Counted from the stretch's first letter, positions 1 through 8,814 are shown. The stretch: 37,307 nt of DNA from Planctomycetota bacterium (GCA_027618475.1 JAQCEJ010000050.1:1-37307), one strand, 5' to 3'. The notes: generated by a model not told the origin, from the sequence alone. Made by a program: numbers and translations.

Positions 1-77
1 ATATTTTCCTGGGGTGGACTCAACTCGCCTGCCTATTCACTATTCTTAAGAGGTTTTGACGGAGCCTCAGTATCTCA

Positions 78-281
78 ATGATTTCTAAGTTCGGCATGAG
101 CAAGTTGAATTGGAACGGCATCGTCAAAATCGAAGAGACGGATAATCATTTTTTCATCGCCAGCCACGTGGTCGAAATATTCATTATCCCAAGACAGCAC
201 ATCCTCGAAGGAGACGCCGAAGCCTTTATGACCGAAGTCAAAAAGCGCTGGCACGCTGACACCGAACATGAAGCGTCGTAA
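78..281 (+). CDS. YcxB-like C-terminal region, probably 3' part of a frameshifted gene
   Basis: The 67-residue product has a pattern (LNWNGIVKIEETDNHFFI followed by IIPRQ) that resembles the core of the YcxB-like domain, a small domain usually placed after two membrane helices in proteins of unknown function. The frame is closed by TGA at 57-59, so this ATG gives only part of a domain. The neighbouring frame is open from base 1 to 81 and ends in GFDGASVSQ, which reads as the natural N-terminal continuation of the same domain. One single-base shift near 76-82 would join them. Either the gene is frameshifted (mutation or sequence error), or two reading frames overlap by ATGA. The nearest purine-rich stretch (GGAG at 61-64) is too far from the ATG to support a true start. 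Function unknown. Confidence 0.45.
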   Translation: MISKFGMSKLNWNGIVKIEETDNHFFIASHVVEIFIIPRQHILEGDAEAFMTEVKKRWHADTEHEAS

Positions 282-389
282 CAAGCCGTTACGACTTGAT
301 GAAGATCACCGGACAACAAATCAACAGCATCACACAGTAAACGAGCCGGACAGACAAGAGTATCTGCCTGTCTGTTGTGCATTCGGATG

Positions 390-2312
390 TTATCCCGCCA
401 ACCAGGCCTGAAACATAAGGATGTCCCACAAATAGTAATGCCAGCTTTCGTTGCCCGAGAGATGGCGTTGCCATTTCTCGCGAATCGGTTGCGGATGAAA
501 AAAACCTTCTCGCTTCAGTCGATCTTCCGAAAGCAGATCTTCGGCCCAGTCTCTTAAGGGACCGCGCAGCCATTCATCGATGGGAACGCCGAAACCGGTT
601 TTCGGACGATCGATCAACGCGCTCGGAACATATTTGTCGAGAACGCGACGGAAAATCCATTTCGTCTCTCCGTCGCGCAACTTGAGACCATGCGGCAATC
701 GCCAGAGATGTTCGACCACGCGATAATCGAGCAGCGGAACACGGGCTTCCAGTGAGACCGACATGCTCGCACGATCGACTTTCGTAAGAATATCATCGGG
801 GAGGTACGACAGAGCATCGGTCAACATCATCTCTTCGAGAAACAAATCGCAGCACACGCCGGGGTCAAAACCGCACAACGACGGCAAGGTCGGAACAACC
901 AACGTCTGATCGCCTGAAACAACAATATGTTCGGGGTGTTTCCAATGCGTGTTCAGCCGATCGTACATGGTGGCACGATCATTCAGCGCGAGATAATCGG
1001 CAAGTGTATTGGCCTTTCGTCGGACGACGCCCGGTCTGTTTCGCGGAAAAACAGATCGCAGAGTCGCAGCGGTCAGCCGTCGTACAGGCCTCGGAATCCA
1101 GCCGAACCGATTCCATAATTGCGACATGTAAGCATAGCGCTCATACCCGCCGCCGAGTTCGTCGCCACCGTCTCCCGAGAGGCTGACCGTGACCGACTTT
1201 CTCGCGAGTTGCGAAACGAGCCATGTCGGAATCTGCGACGAATCGCCGAACGGTTCATCGAACATCGTAGGGAGCTTCGGAATCACCTCGCGTGCCTCGT
1301 TCGGCGTGACGATCCATTCGGTATGATCGGTCCCCAGGTGTTTTGCGACGGCGCGGGCGGCATCGGCTTCGTTGTACTTCGCCTCCTGATATCCAATGGA
1401 AAATGTCTTCACCGGTTGACTACTGATCGATTGCATTATTCCGACGACGAGCGACGAATCGATTCCTCCCGAAAGAAATGCCCCCAACGGCACGTCGGCA
1501 ATCATCCTTCGCCGAACGGTATCGTTGAGTAAGGAATCGAGTTTGTCGATTTCTTCACGATCATCGAACGCAGACGTCAGGCGGTTCACCCGTTGTTCGC
1601 GAACGATGGCCGCCAGATCCCAATACTTTTTCGGGGCAGGAAGGTTGTTCAGCTGATCGGCAGAGATGGTCATCATCGAGCCAGGGGGGAGCTTGTTGAC
1701 ATGCCGATAAATCGATCGCGGGGCCGGAATATCGTTGTGTTTGAGGTACAAGCACAACGACGAGCGATCGATTTCACCTGTGAAATGCGGGTGAGCCTTC
1801 AGTGCCTTGAGTTCTGAACCGAACAGCAGCGTGCCGCCGCAGACTCCGTAATAGAGTGGCTTGATACCGACGCGGTCGCGGACGAGCGTCAATTTTTTCT
1901 CGCGACGATCCCAGACGGCAAACGCGAACATGCCGTTCGATCGCCTCACGGCCTCTTCGACACCCCATGTCGCAATTGCTTCGAGCAGAATTTCGGTATC
2001 CGAATGCCCGCGAAACGCGACGCCTCGTGCTTCCAACTCGGCCCGCATTTCAGGATGCGAATAAATCTCACCGTTGTAAACCAACACAAACCGTTCGTCG
2101 TGCGAAACCATCGGCTGATGTCCGCTCGGCGAAAGATCGACGATCGACAATCGCGTCTGTCCGAGTGCCATCCCGGCGGTGGCGTCAACCCACGTCCCCC
2201 GATCATCGGGCCCGCGATGATGCAACGTTGTCGCCATGCGCAGCGCGATCGCGTGGAGTTCCTCTTGCGAGAAACACGAACCCGAGGTCAGAAATCCGGC
2301 GATACCGCACAT
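390..2312 (-). CDS. asnB: asparagine synthase (glutamine-hydrolysing), AsnB type
   Basis: This 640-residue protein transfers ammonia from glutamine to aspartate, or to an aspartate-like substrate, with ATP. It begins MCGIAGF, so the start is fixed by the catalytic Cys2 that becomes N-terminal after Met removal. The class II glutamine amidotransferase domain follows (about 1-200), with HHRGPDDRG (31-39), RLSIVDLSPSGHQPM (54-68), YNGEIYSH (79-86) and SDTE (104-107). The synthetase domain carries the ATP-pyrophosphatase P-loop SGGIDSS (281-287) and SLSGDGGDELGGGYERY. Length fits the AsnB/TIGR01536 family. Bacterial members of this length are often found in surface-polysaccharide clusters, but no such genes are adjacent here. 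It is divergent from the next gene with a 215-base spacer. The family assignment is firm; whether the product is free asparagine or a modified surface sugar or peptide cannot be told from sequence. Confidence 0.93.
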   Translation of the reverse strand: MCGIAGFLTSGSCFSQEELHAIALRMATTLHHRGPDDRGTWVDATAGMALGQTRLSIVDLSPSGHQPMVSHDERFVLVYNGEIYSHPEMRAELEARGVAFRGHSDTEILLEAIATWGVEEAVRRSNGMFAFAVWDRREKKLTLVRDRVGIKPLYYGVCGGTLLFGSELKALKAHPHFTGEIDRSSLCLYLKHNDIPAPRSIYRHVNKLPPGSMMTISADQLNNLPAPKKYWDLAAIVREQRVNRLTSAFDDREEIDKLDSLLNDTVRRRMIADVPLGAFLSGGIDSSLVVGIMQSISSQPVKTFSIGYQEAKYNEADAARAVAKHLGTDHTEWIVTPNEAREVIPKLPTMFDEPFGDSSQIPTWLVSQLARKSVTVSLSGDGGDELGGGYERYAYMSQLWNRFGWIPRPVRRLTAATLRSVFPRNRPGVVRRKANTLADYLALNDRATMYDRLNTHWKHPEHIVVSGDQTLVVPTLPSLCGFDPGVCCDLFLEEMMLTDALSYLPDDILTKVDRASMSVSLEARVPLLDYRVVEHLWRLPHGLKLRDGETKWIFRRVLDKYVPSALIDRPKTGFGVPIDEWLRGPLRDWAEDLLSEDRLKREGFFHPQPIREKWQRHLSGNESWHYYLWDILMFQAWLAG

Positions 2313-2527
2313 GGAGATGGATCGTCAAGAGTCGGAAGCCAGGAGTCAAGGGCCAGACCGGTCCGGGAAGAAGAGTCGGTTCATCAAAAGCAAAGACAGG
2401 CGTTCGATACGACCTGCACAATCCGACAAAAATTGCTCTCGCCCCGTTTTTGATAACTTGATATGGTTCCGCCCCCCCTCGAAGGGTGAACCAGCGAACG
2501 GATTCGAACTCTCCCCTCTGAAATACC

Positions 2528-3526
2528 ATGCCGCGCAAATCTTCTCGCCAGGCCGAAAAACGCGTTCGAAAACTGCTATCGGTGATCTTCTGTCTGATCG
2601 CCGGACTCATCTTATCGTTTTACGGATTCGATCAGAAACTTCAGTTGCCGATGCCCCCGGTCGCCGACGACCCGGCGTTTTCGTCCGCATCGATCGATCT
2701 TCCCGTCATCGAAGATCGCATTCGCATTGCGTCGTTCAACATTCAGGTCTTCGGTCAATCGAAACTCAATAAAGCCCGCGTCATGCGCGTGTTGGCACGC
2801 CTGGTTCAACAGTTTGACGTCGTCGCGGTCCAGGAGATCCGCTCGGAAGCACAAGACGTGATCCCCCGCTTTCTGAAGATCGTAAACCACGACGGTGCAA
2901 ATTACGATTATGTGATCAGCGAACGTCTGGGTCGGACGGTCAGCAAAGAGCAGTATGCGTTCTTATTCAACGCCGATCGCATCGCCGTCGACCGCCGTTC
3001 GGCAACGACGCTGCATCAGTTTCAAAGCCGGTTGCATCGACCGCCGTTTGTGGCGAAGTTTCGTACCCTTGTCAGTACATCGAATGCCCCATTTACATTT
3101 ACGCTGGTCAATTTACACACCGACCCCGATGAAACCCGTAAAGAACTCAACGCCCTCGATGACGTCATCGACTATGTTCGCGAGGCCGATCCGCATGAAG
3201 ACGACGTGTTACTGCTCGGCGACTTGAACGTCGACCGCAAACATTTCGGCGAACTGGGACAGATACCTCATTTGAAGAGCGTTCCTGAAAACCAGACGAC
3301 GAATATGCGGCGGACAGAACAGTATGATCACATCACCTTCGATGCCTTGTCGACAACCGAATTCACCGGGCGAGCCGAGGTCTATGACCTTCCCCGGCGA
3401 TTCGGTATGACGCTCGAAGAAGCGATCGAAGTCAGCGATCATTTGCCGATCTGGGCAGAGTTCGATGTCGACGAACACCAGTTCAACAAATCGATCGCCC
3501 GGCCCGATGATCCGCTGAAGCTGTAA
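2528..3526 (+). CDS. endonuclease/exonuclease/phosphatase family protein, membrane-anchored or secreted
   Basis: The 332-residue protein has a basic N-terminus and one hydrophobic segment (about 16-33), a signal peptide or membrane anchor, so the enzyme probably acts outside the cytoplasm. The DNase I-like fold is shown by IASFNIQVFG (Asn71), AVQEIRS (Glu103, metal ligand), LLLGDLNVDR (catalytic Asp and Asn) and the C-terminal SDHLPIW (Asp-His). These are the standard active-site motifs of Mg-dependent phosphodiesterases and nucleases. The substrate may be DNA, a phospholipid or an inositol phosphate; motifs alone do not separate these. It converges on the metallophosphoesterase gene with only 13 bases between stops, too short for a separate terminator. 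Confidence 0.85.
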   Translation: MPRKSSRQAEKRVRKLLSVIFCLIAGLILSFYGFDQKLQLPMPPVADDPAFSSASIDLPVIEDRIRIASFNIQVFGQSKLNKARVMRVLARLVQQFDVVAVQEIRSEAQDVIPRFLKIVNHDGANYDYVISERLGRTVSKEQYAFLFNADRIAVDRRSATTLHQFQSRLHRPPFVAKFRTLVSTSNAPFTFTLVNLHTDPDETRKELNALDDVIDYVREADPHEDDVLLLGDLNVDRKHFGELGQIPHLKSVPENQTTNMRRTEQYDHITFDALSTTEFTGRAEVYDLPRRFGMTLEEAIEVSDHLPIWAEFDVDEHQFNKSIARPDDPLKL

Positions 3527-3539
3527 CTGCACCGTCAGA

Positions 3540-4727
3540 TTATCGCATTTTCTCGGAATGCAGAACCAGTTTCGTCACTTCCGGACGACAACGCCAGCGC
3601 AGCGGATATCGACCCGAAAGACCGCGTGACACGTGCAACAACGTCGGCGCGACGTCAAACACACCACCGGCGTAGCGCACGCCGTGCAGGCTCGGTGAGT
3701 AGACCGGTCCGATGAGCGGTAACACCACCTGCCCGCCATGATTATGTCCCGCGAGCATCAGGTCGATGCGATGCTGACGGGCCCACGCAAGATTATCGGG
3801 TGTATGACTGAGCAGCAGGCGAAAAGGGGCGGGGTTCTCGTCGCCAAATTCAGGATGGTCTCCCATCCACGGTCTTTCGGTCCCGCCGACAAGCAGTTCT
3901 TTTTCGCGGTAAACGATTGTTTGCGTACGGCCGGCAATGTCGTTCCAACCGAGTTGATTCATCGCTGCACGGATGGGAGAGACGTCGAGATTCCAGTCGT
4001 GATTGCCGAGAATGTACCAGCAACCGAGCGGAGCTTTAAGCCGGCCTAATGTTGACGGTAACCAGGTCGTCAACTCGGGGTTGTCGAGAAGATCGCCGGT
4101 GAAGACGAACATGTCGGGCTGCAACTCCTGCGCCAACTCGCAAACGGTTTCGAAGTAACCTTGCTCGATCGTTCCGATGAAATGCATATCGCTCAGGTGC
4201 ACGATCGACAGCCCGGCCCATTCGTGCGGCAGCCGTCGCAAATGAAAATGCTTTTCAGCGACTTCCACCTGAAAAATTTCGTTGAACGGAAACCTTGTCA
4301 TCCAATGATACGGCCCCGTCGCAATTGGCACATCTCCCCGCTTCTCGGAGACATCGACGGTGGTACGATGATGAAGCACTTGTGTTGCGGGGACGCTGCA
4401 AAAATGATAACGCCAGCTTGAAACGATTAAGCCCATGAAACCGGTGAGACCAAAGCCAGTAATCCACCCCTGCAAACCGGTAAAGTTCAATACCCACCAG
4501 GTCGATCGGGGATCGTCTTCAGATAACAGCGCGGTCATGAGTTCTTGACTGTGGATGAGCAATCCCAGAAAGACCAGCCAGGGGACGATGATCACGCCAA
4601 GTTCGAGCAGATGCCGCACATGCTTGAGACTTCGTTCTCGAACCGGCAATCCATGAATGCGGTTGGTGAGCGTCACCATCCATTCGGAACACCCCGCAGC
4701 CAGAATAAACCACCAGACCCACTGCAA
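3540..4727 (-). CDS. membrane-bound metallophosphoesterase (YkuE/YaeI-like)
   Basis: The 395-residue protein starts with TTG, preceded by AAGGGGG about 9 bases upstream. Hydrophobic segments lie near 5-20, 41-60 and 83-104, so the N-terminal third is in the membrane. The calcineurin-like phosphoesterase domain follows, with HLSDMHF (Asp180, His182), GDLLDN (Asp212), GNHDW (Asn242, His243) and AGHNHGGQ (about 331-338), which are the ligands of a two-metal centre. This layout resembles bacterial membrane-associated phosphoesterases of the YkuE/YaeI kind, some of which act on lipid precursors such as UDP-diacylglucosamine. The true substrate is not visible. It is divergent from the UbiD-family gene. 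Confidence 0.85.
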   Translation of the reverse strand: MQWVWWFILAAGCSEWMVTLTNRIHGLPVRERSLKHVRHLLELGVIIVPWLVFLGLLIHSQELMTALLSEDDPRSTWWVLNFTGLQGWITGFGLTGFMGLIVSSWRYHFCSVPATQVLHHRTTVDVSEKRGDVPIATGPYHWMTRFPFNEIFQVEVAEKHFHLRRLPHEWAGLSIVHLSDMHFIGTIEQGYFETVCELAQELQPDMFVFTGDLLDNPELTTWLPSTLGRLKAPLGCWYILGNHDWNLDVSPIRAAMNQLGWNDIAGRTQTIVYREKELLVGGTERPWMGDHPEFGDENPAPFRLLLSHTPDNLAWARQHRIDLMLAGHNHGGQVVLPLIGPVYSPSLHGVRYAGGVFDVAPTLLHVSRGLSGRYPLRWRCRPEVTKLVLHSEKMR

Positions 4728-4871
4728 GACAATTTCCCCCTTGCTCGTTATACTGCGCCGACAACATGTCCGGTCGACAACGCGCTGTACTATACAATTC
4801 TGTGACCAGACAGTTATCGTGTGCCCCCACGTACGTTACAAGCCTCAACCCAATAATTGCCGTGCCATAAC

Positions 4872-6716
4872 ATGGGTTACCGCAATCTGCAGGAATGTGT
4901 TCGCGATCTCGAACGAACGGGGCAACTCCGCCGCGTCGATGTCGAAATTGATGCGCACCTCGAAGCCGCCGCCATTCAGCGGTTGGCTTATCAGCGCGGT
5001 GGCCCGGCGATTCTGTTCACGCGCGTGAAGAACTGCCGGTTTCCGTTACTGTGCAATCTGTTCGGCACCCGCGAGCGGGCAAACTTCATCTTTCGCGATG
5101 CGATCGAAGCGGTACGGCATCTGATCGAACTCAAGGTTGATCCCGGTGAATTCGCCAGGCACTTCTGGCGATATCGCGGTGTCCCCCGTTCGTTATGGAC
5201 CATGCGGCCGAAATTCGTCACACACGGACCAATTCTCGATGCCGAAACAACGCTCGACCAGCTCCCGCCGCTACAAAGCTGGCCGAACGACGGCGGAGCA
5301 TTCATCACGCTGCCGCAGGTTTACAGCGAAGACCCCGACCGCCCCGGATGGCGTTATTCGAACCTGGGCATGTATCGCATTCAATTTACAGGAAACGACT
5401 ATCAACCCAACCGGCAGGTCGGGTTGCATTATCAGATTCATCGGACCATCGGCGTGCATCACGCTGCGGCCATTCGTCGCGGCGAACGAATGAGAGTCAA
5501 TGTCTTCATCGGCGGGCCTCCCGCGATGACGCTTGCGGCCGTCATGCCGCTCCCCGAAAACCTCACCGAGCTGATGTTCGCCGGAGCCCTCAGTCGCCGT
5601 CGGGTCGCGATGGTCCGCCGCGGCAACGAACTGCCGATCGCCGCCGAAGCCGACTTCTGTCTCTCGGGGACAATCGATCCCGATCTCGTCCTCCCCGAAG
5701 GACCATTCGGCGACCATCTTGGCTACTATAGCCTGCGGCACGACTTCCCGGTCATGCAGGTCGACAAGGTCTATCATCGCCGCGATGCGATCTGGCTCTT
5801 CACATCGGTCGGTCGCCCGCCGCAAGAAGACACCGTCTTCGGCGAGCTGATCCACGACCTTACCGGCCCGGCGATCCCGACGGTCTTGCCGGGAATCAAA
5901 GCGGTTCACGCCGTCGATGCTGCCGGAGTCCATCCCCTGTTACTGGCCATTGGAAGCGAACGCTACGTTCCCTATGCGCAGGAGCGTCAACCGCAGGAAT
6001 TGTTGACGCAAGCCAACGCCATCTTCGGTCAGGGACAATTATCCCTCGCAAAATATCTGCTGATCGCCGCGCAAGAGGACGACCCGTCGCTCGATCTGCA
6101 CGACATCGGCCGTTTCTTGCAACACCTTCTCGAACGAATCGACTGGACCCGCGATCTGCACATTCAGACCCGCACAACAATCGACACGCTCGATTATTCG
6201 GGAACCGGCTTCAATGAAGGTTCGAAAGTCGTCTTCGCCGCCGCCGGTTCAAAACGCCGCGATCTGCCGACGGAAATTCCCAGCGACATCACCTTACCCG
6301 ACGGTTTTCGCAACCCGGCGATTTGCCTTCCGGGTGTGTTGGCGATATCCGCCCCAAAATGGTCGGGACAAATCACGGGGGACGTCGAAACGGCGGTCGC
6401 GACATTCACTCGCGAGATCACGGCAGCGCATCCGCTTAATCGCTTTCCGCTGATTCTATTCGTCGACGACAGCCGCTTTACCGCCGAGACGCTCAACAAT
6501 TTTCTCTGGGTGACATTCACACGATCCAACCCCGCCGCCGACCTTCACGGCATTGGTGCATTTACCGAACAGAAACATTGGGGTTGCCGCGGCTCGCTGA
6601 TCATCGACGCCCGCATCAAACCCCACCACGCCCCGCCGCTCGAAGACGACCCGTCGGTGCTCAGGAAAGTCAAATCGATGGCTATAACGGGGGGGGCACT
6701 GGAAGGATTGATCTAA
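4872..6716 (+). CDS. UbiD-family (prenylated-FMN) decarboxylase
   Basis: The 614-residue product belongs to the UbiD family of reversible decarboxylases that use prenylated FMN, in ubiquinone or menaquinone synthesis or in aromatic-acid metabolism. Visible marks are the N-terminal YRNLQECVRDLERTGQLRRV, HYQIHRTIGVHHA (Arg near 191, cofactor/substrate region), GGPPAMTLAAVMPLPEN and EGPFGDHLGYYS (about 276-287, containing the catalytic Glu and Asp). The reading frame also opens at a TTG at 4857, but the ATG at 4872 (MGYRNLQE) matches the usual family start. At 614 residues it is longer than E. coli UbiD (about 497) and closer to the long menaquinone-type decarboxylases. No ubiX-like flavin prenyltransferase is in the window. 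The exact substrate is inferred at best. Confidence 0.88.
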   Translation: MGYRNLQECVRDLERTGQLRRVDVEIDAHLEAAAIQRLAYQRGGPAILFTRVKNCRFPLLCNLFGTRERANFIFRDAIEAVRHLIELKVDPGEFARHFWRYRGVPRSLWTMRPKFVTHGPILDAETTLDQLPPLQSWPNDGGAFITLPQVYSEDPDRPGWRYSNLGMYRIQFTGNDYQPNRQVGLHYQIHRTIGVHHAAAIRRGERMRVNVFIGGPPAMTLAAVMPLPENLTELMFAGALSRRRVAMVRRGNELPIAAEADFCLSGTIDPDLVLPEGPFGDHLGYYSLRHDFPVMQVDKVYHRRDAIWLFTSVGRPPQEDTVFGELIHDLTGPAIPTVLPGIKAVHAVDAAGVHPLLLAIGSERYVPYAQERQPQELLTQANAIFGQGQLSLAKYLLIAAQEDDPSLDLHDIGRFLQHLLERIDWTRDLHIQTRTTIDTLDYSGTGFNEGSKVVFAAAGSKRRDLPTEIPSDITLPDGFRNPAICLPGVLAISAPKWSGQITGDVETAVATFTREITAAHPLNRFPLILFVDDSRFTAETLNNFLWVTFTRSNPAADLHGIGAFTEQKHWGCRGSLIIDARIKPHHAPPLEDDPSVLRKVKSMAITGGALEGLI

Positions 6717-6726
6717 GGTAGATTTT

Positions 6727-6868
6727 GTCCGCAGATTTTCGCAGAATGATGCAGATGAAAATGTAAATTCAACATTGAATTCTACATATACGTGGCATCA
6801 TGGCCTTCGATTTTCAATCTTTATTATTCTCCTTGTAAATCTGCGTCCCTCTGCGAAAATCTGCGGAC
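6727..6868. repeat. 142-base element with 19-base perfect terminal inverted repeats
   Basis: GTCCGCAGATTTTCGCAGA at 6727-6745 is exactly inverted at 6850-6868. A second shorter pair (GCAGAT near 6751, ATCTGC at 6839) is nested inside. The element fills most of the spacer between the UbiD-family gene and the nitrilase gene and can fold into a long cruciform. It has no coding capacity and looks like a MITE- or REP-type intergenic repeat. It lies between two genes on the same strand, so it may influence read-through or RNA stability. Confidence 0.75.
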
Positions 6869-6909
6869 AGTTCCTTCTCACTGCGGACATCAGAAAGAGA
6901 CACCCCGCC

Positions 6910-7800
6910 ATGCAAACCCTCCGCATTGCCGCCGTCAGTATGAATAGCCCGCTGGGGCAGCGTGAACAGACGTTGGCAAAGATGGCCAATTATTGCCGTG
7001 ACGCCGCCGAGGCGGGGGCCGAGTTGATTCTCTTTCCCGAACTTGTCATCCACGGCCATTGCACGCCTAATACCTGGGAAGTCGCCGAGCCGGTGCCGGA
7101 CGGGCCGAGCGTTCAGCGCATCTGTGATATGGCCCGTGAGTTTCGTCTGTTCATTTCGTGCGGCATGAGTGAGAAAGAACGCGAGATCGTGTTCAATACT
7201 CAAATACTCGTTGGACCTGACGGATACATCGGCAAACAACGAAAAATTCATTGCTCTCGCGACGAGAATTTTTATTACAAGGGAGGCAAAGAACTTCCCG
7301 TTTTCGACATCGGCAAATGCAAAGTTGGCATGATTATCTGTTACGACAATCAATTCCCCGAACTGGCCCGCATACTTACGCTGCGCGGGGCAGAGGTGAT
7401 CCTGATGCCGCACGCGGCACGCGAAGGGATGTGGCACGACGCCGAATCTGAAAAACTCGCGAGGCGAAAAGTATTCAATTACTTCAGCAGTTATGCGATG
7501 CGGGCGCGCGAGAATGCGACGTTCTGCATTTACGCCGACCAAGCGGGCAAAGCGGGGATCGTCCCGATGTATCCTGCCGATCATTTCAATCAGCCGAACC
7601 ATCCTGGCGGTGCGATCATCTTCTCCCCTACCGGCGACATTCTAAAGCATACCAGCCTCGATCGCATCGAAGACGAAATGCTGATCGCCGATCTCGATGC
7701 CGAATCACTCATCGCCGCTCGCAGTCATCCGAACTTCACAATACGGAACCGCCGGTCTGAACTATTCGGCGAGTTGGTGAAGGATCAGGTGACCTGGTGA
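6910..7800 (+). CDS. nitrilase-superfamily carbon-nitrogen hydrolase
   Basis: The 296-residue protein hydrolyses a non-peptide C-N bond (amide, N-carbamoyl or nitrile). The Glu-Lys-Cys triad is complete: Glu44 in LILFPELVIHGH, Lys112 in KQRKIHC, and Cys144 in MIICYDNQFPE. The start at 6910 (MQTLRIAAVS) is chosen because it begins the first beta strand of the fold; the frame stays open upstream to 6775, but that extension runs through the inverted-repeat element and is not protein-like. The stop overlaps the GTG of the next gene by 4 bases (GTGA), implying translational coupling. The amidohydrolase substrate is unknown. Coupling to a CopZ-N-like Fe-S protein is unusual for this family. Confidence 0.88.
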   Translation: MQTLRIAAVSMNSPLGQREQTLAKMANYCRDAAEAGAELILFPELVIHGHCTPNTWEVAEPVPDGPSVQRICDMAREFRLFISCGMSEKEREIVFNTQILVGPDGYIGKQRKIHCSRDENFYYKGGKELPVFDIGKCKVGMIICYDNQFPELARILTLRGAEVILMPHAAREGMWHDAESEKLARRKVFNYFSSYAMRARENATFCIYADQAGKAGIVPMYPADHFNQPNHPGGAIIFSPTGDILKHTSLDRIEDEMLIADLDAESLIAARSHPNFTIRNRRSELFGELVKDQVTW

Positions 7801-8234
7801 ATAAAGCGTTTACGAAAGAACCGGATGCCGTCGACACCCGTTGCCCGCGCTGCGGCACGGTGGGGCAAGGAGTCGGACAAGCGACGTTGCAAACGCATGT
7901 CACTCCAAACGCACTGGCCAACATTGCAGAGTCGGCCTGGTTCTGTCCCACGCCGCGCTGCACCGTTGCCTATTACGATCAATTCGAGCGAGTTGTCGAG
8001 ACTTCGGCGCTGCTGAGTCCGGTTTATCCGAAAGATCCCGCCGCACCGATGTGTGCCTGCTTCAGTCTGACCGAGGCCGACATCGACGCCGATATCGAAG
8101 TAGGGGTCGTCACCCGGACCAAAGCCGCCGTCGAGCAAGCCAAGTCGGAACAGACCCAATGCACGACGAAAGCCGCGAACGGCCAGTCCTGCATCGCGCT
8201 GGTACAGGGGTATTATATGAAAAATCGACGATGA
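7797..8234 (+). CDS. CopZ-N-like zinc / [2Fe-2S] protein (BFD-like)
   Basis: The 145-residue protein starts at a GTG inside the nitrilase stop (GTGA overlap). It carries CPRCG near 17-21, WFCPTPRC near 48-55, the CAC of PMCACFSLTE near 84-86, and later single cysteines near 122 and 131. This spacing and the aromatic stretch AYYDQF match the N-terminal domain of archaeal CopZ, which binds one zinc and one [2Fe-2S] cluster and may reduce Cu(II). The C-terminal half also resembles BFD-type [2Fe-2S] domains. The heavy-metal-associated (MxCxxC) domain of full CopZ is absent. It may hand electrons or metal to a partner, but no copper pump is nearby. Family match is by recall of the motif order; the function is inference. 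Confidence 0.7.
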   Translation: MNKAFTKEPDAVDTRCPRCGTVGQGVGQATLQTHVTPNALANIAESAWFCPTPRCTVAYYDQFERVVETSALLSPVYPKDPAAPMCACFSLTEADIDADIEVGVVTRTKAAVEQAKSEQTQCTTKAANGQSCIALVQGYYMKNRR

Positions 8235-8533
8235 TATCTGGAATGGATCGACGACACTCTCACCTTGATGATAGAGCCAACAGTTGTTAAGTTCAGCTCA
8301 ACTTCACAAATCTTTCGACCCAGATCGATCTTGAGCCCCTCGGTCTGAGATATCACCGCTCACAGCATGCCGTCAACGACTTTTGACGCGACAACCCCCC
8401 TCCCCTTCCGCATTCGCGGCCCTCCGAAAATATTCTGCGCTCATTCTCTGTCTCACTTTTGAAATCAAGTCTTCCGAAACTCAACCTCCGCCGACCATGA
8501 GCCAATCGGCGGTGTACGAAATCGGCTCGATGC
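8235..8533. other. 299-base spacer without a recognised gene
   Basis: This stretch separates the CopZ-N-like gene from the small zinc-ribbon gene. Open frames here are short and show no domain pattern or ribosome binding site. I see no strong terminator after the CopZ-N-like gene, so the small downstream gene could be co-transcribed. Confidence 0.4.
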
Positions 8534-8770
8534 ATGTATCGATGCGAAATGTGTGGCGTGCTCGTTCCGCCGCGGACTGCTGTCAATCGTCTGGTGATTG
8601 AAACACGAGAGAAAGTTTACCCGTACCGGTCGAAAGCGAACCGTGTGGCGTATCTCGATGAAAAAGGCAAACACAAAGTCGCCTTCATCGACGACCCTGG
8701 CGGAACCGGGTTGGAGATTGTGAAAGAGATTAACGTCTGCCCGACGTGTGCAACGTCGGCACTTGGCTAA
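8534..8770 (+). CDS. small double-CxxC (zinc-ribbon-like) protein
   Basis: The 78-residue protein has YRCEMCGVLVPP at the N-terminus and NVCPTCATSALG at the C-terminus. Two CxxC pairs this far apart are the pattern of a single zinc ribbon or rubredoxin-like knuckle closing over a small beta domain. No catalytic motif is visible, and I do not recognise a named family. It is followed 12 bases later by a strong intrinsic terminator, which supports it as the last gene of a plus-strand transcript. Confidence 0.65.
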   Translation: MYRCEMCGVLVPPRTAVNRLVIETREKVYPYRSKANRVAYLDEKGKHKVAFIDDPGGTGLEIVKEINVCPTCATSALG

Positions 8771-8781
8771 CCGATCGTGTG

Positions 8782-8814
8782 ACACTGCTGACGGTTTCCG
8801 TCAGCAGTGTTTTT
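8782..8814 (+). terminator. strong rho-independent terminator
   Basis: A perfect 13-base stem (ACACTGCTGACGG and its complement) closes a TTT loop and is followed by a T run at 8810-8814. It ends the transcript of the small CxxC gene and separates it from the oppositely oriented ribBA. Confidence 0.9.

Noticed and set aside
350-375. Terminator after asnB
   Set aside because: ACAGACA and TGTCTGT form only a 7-base stem with a 12-base loop and no T run on the minus strand.
2331-2357. GAGTCGGAAGCCAGGAGTC stretch upstream of asnB as a repeat
   Set aside because: It resembles a known kind of intergenic tandem word, but there is only about one and a half units here and no second copy in the window.
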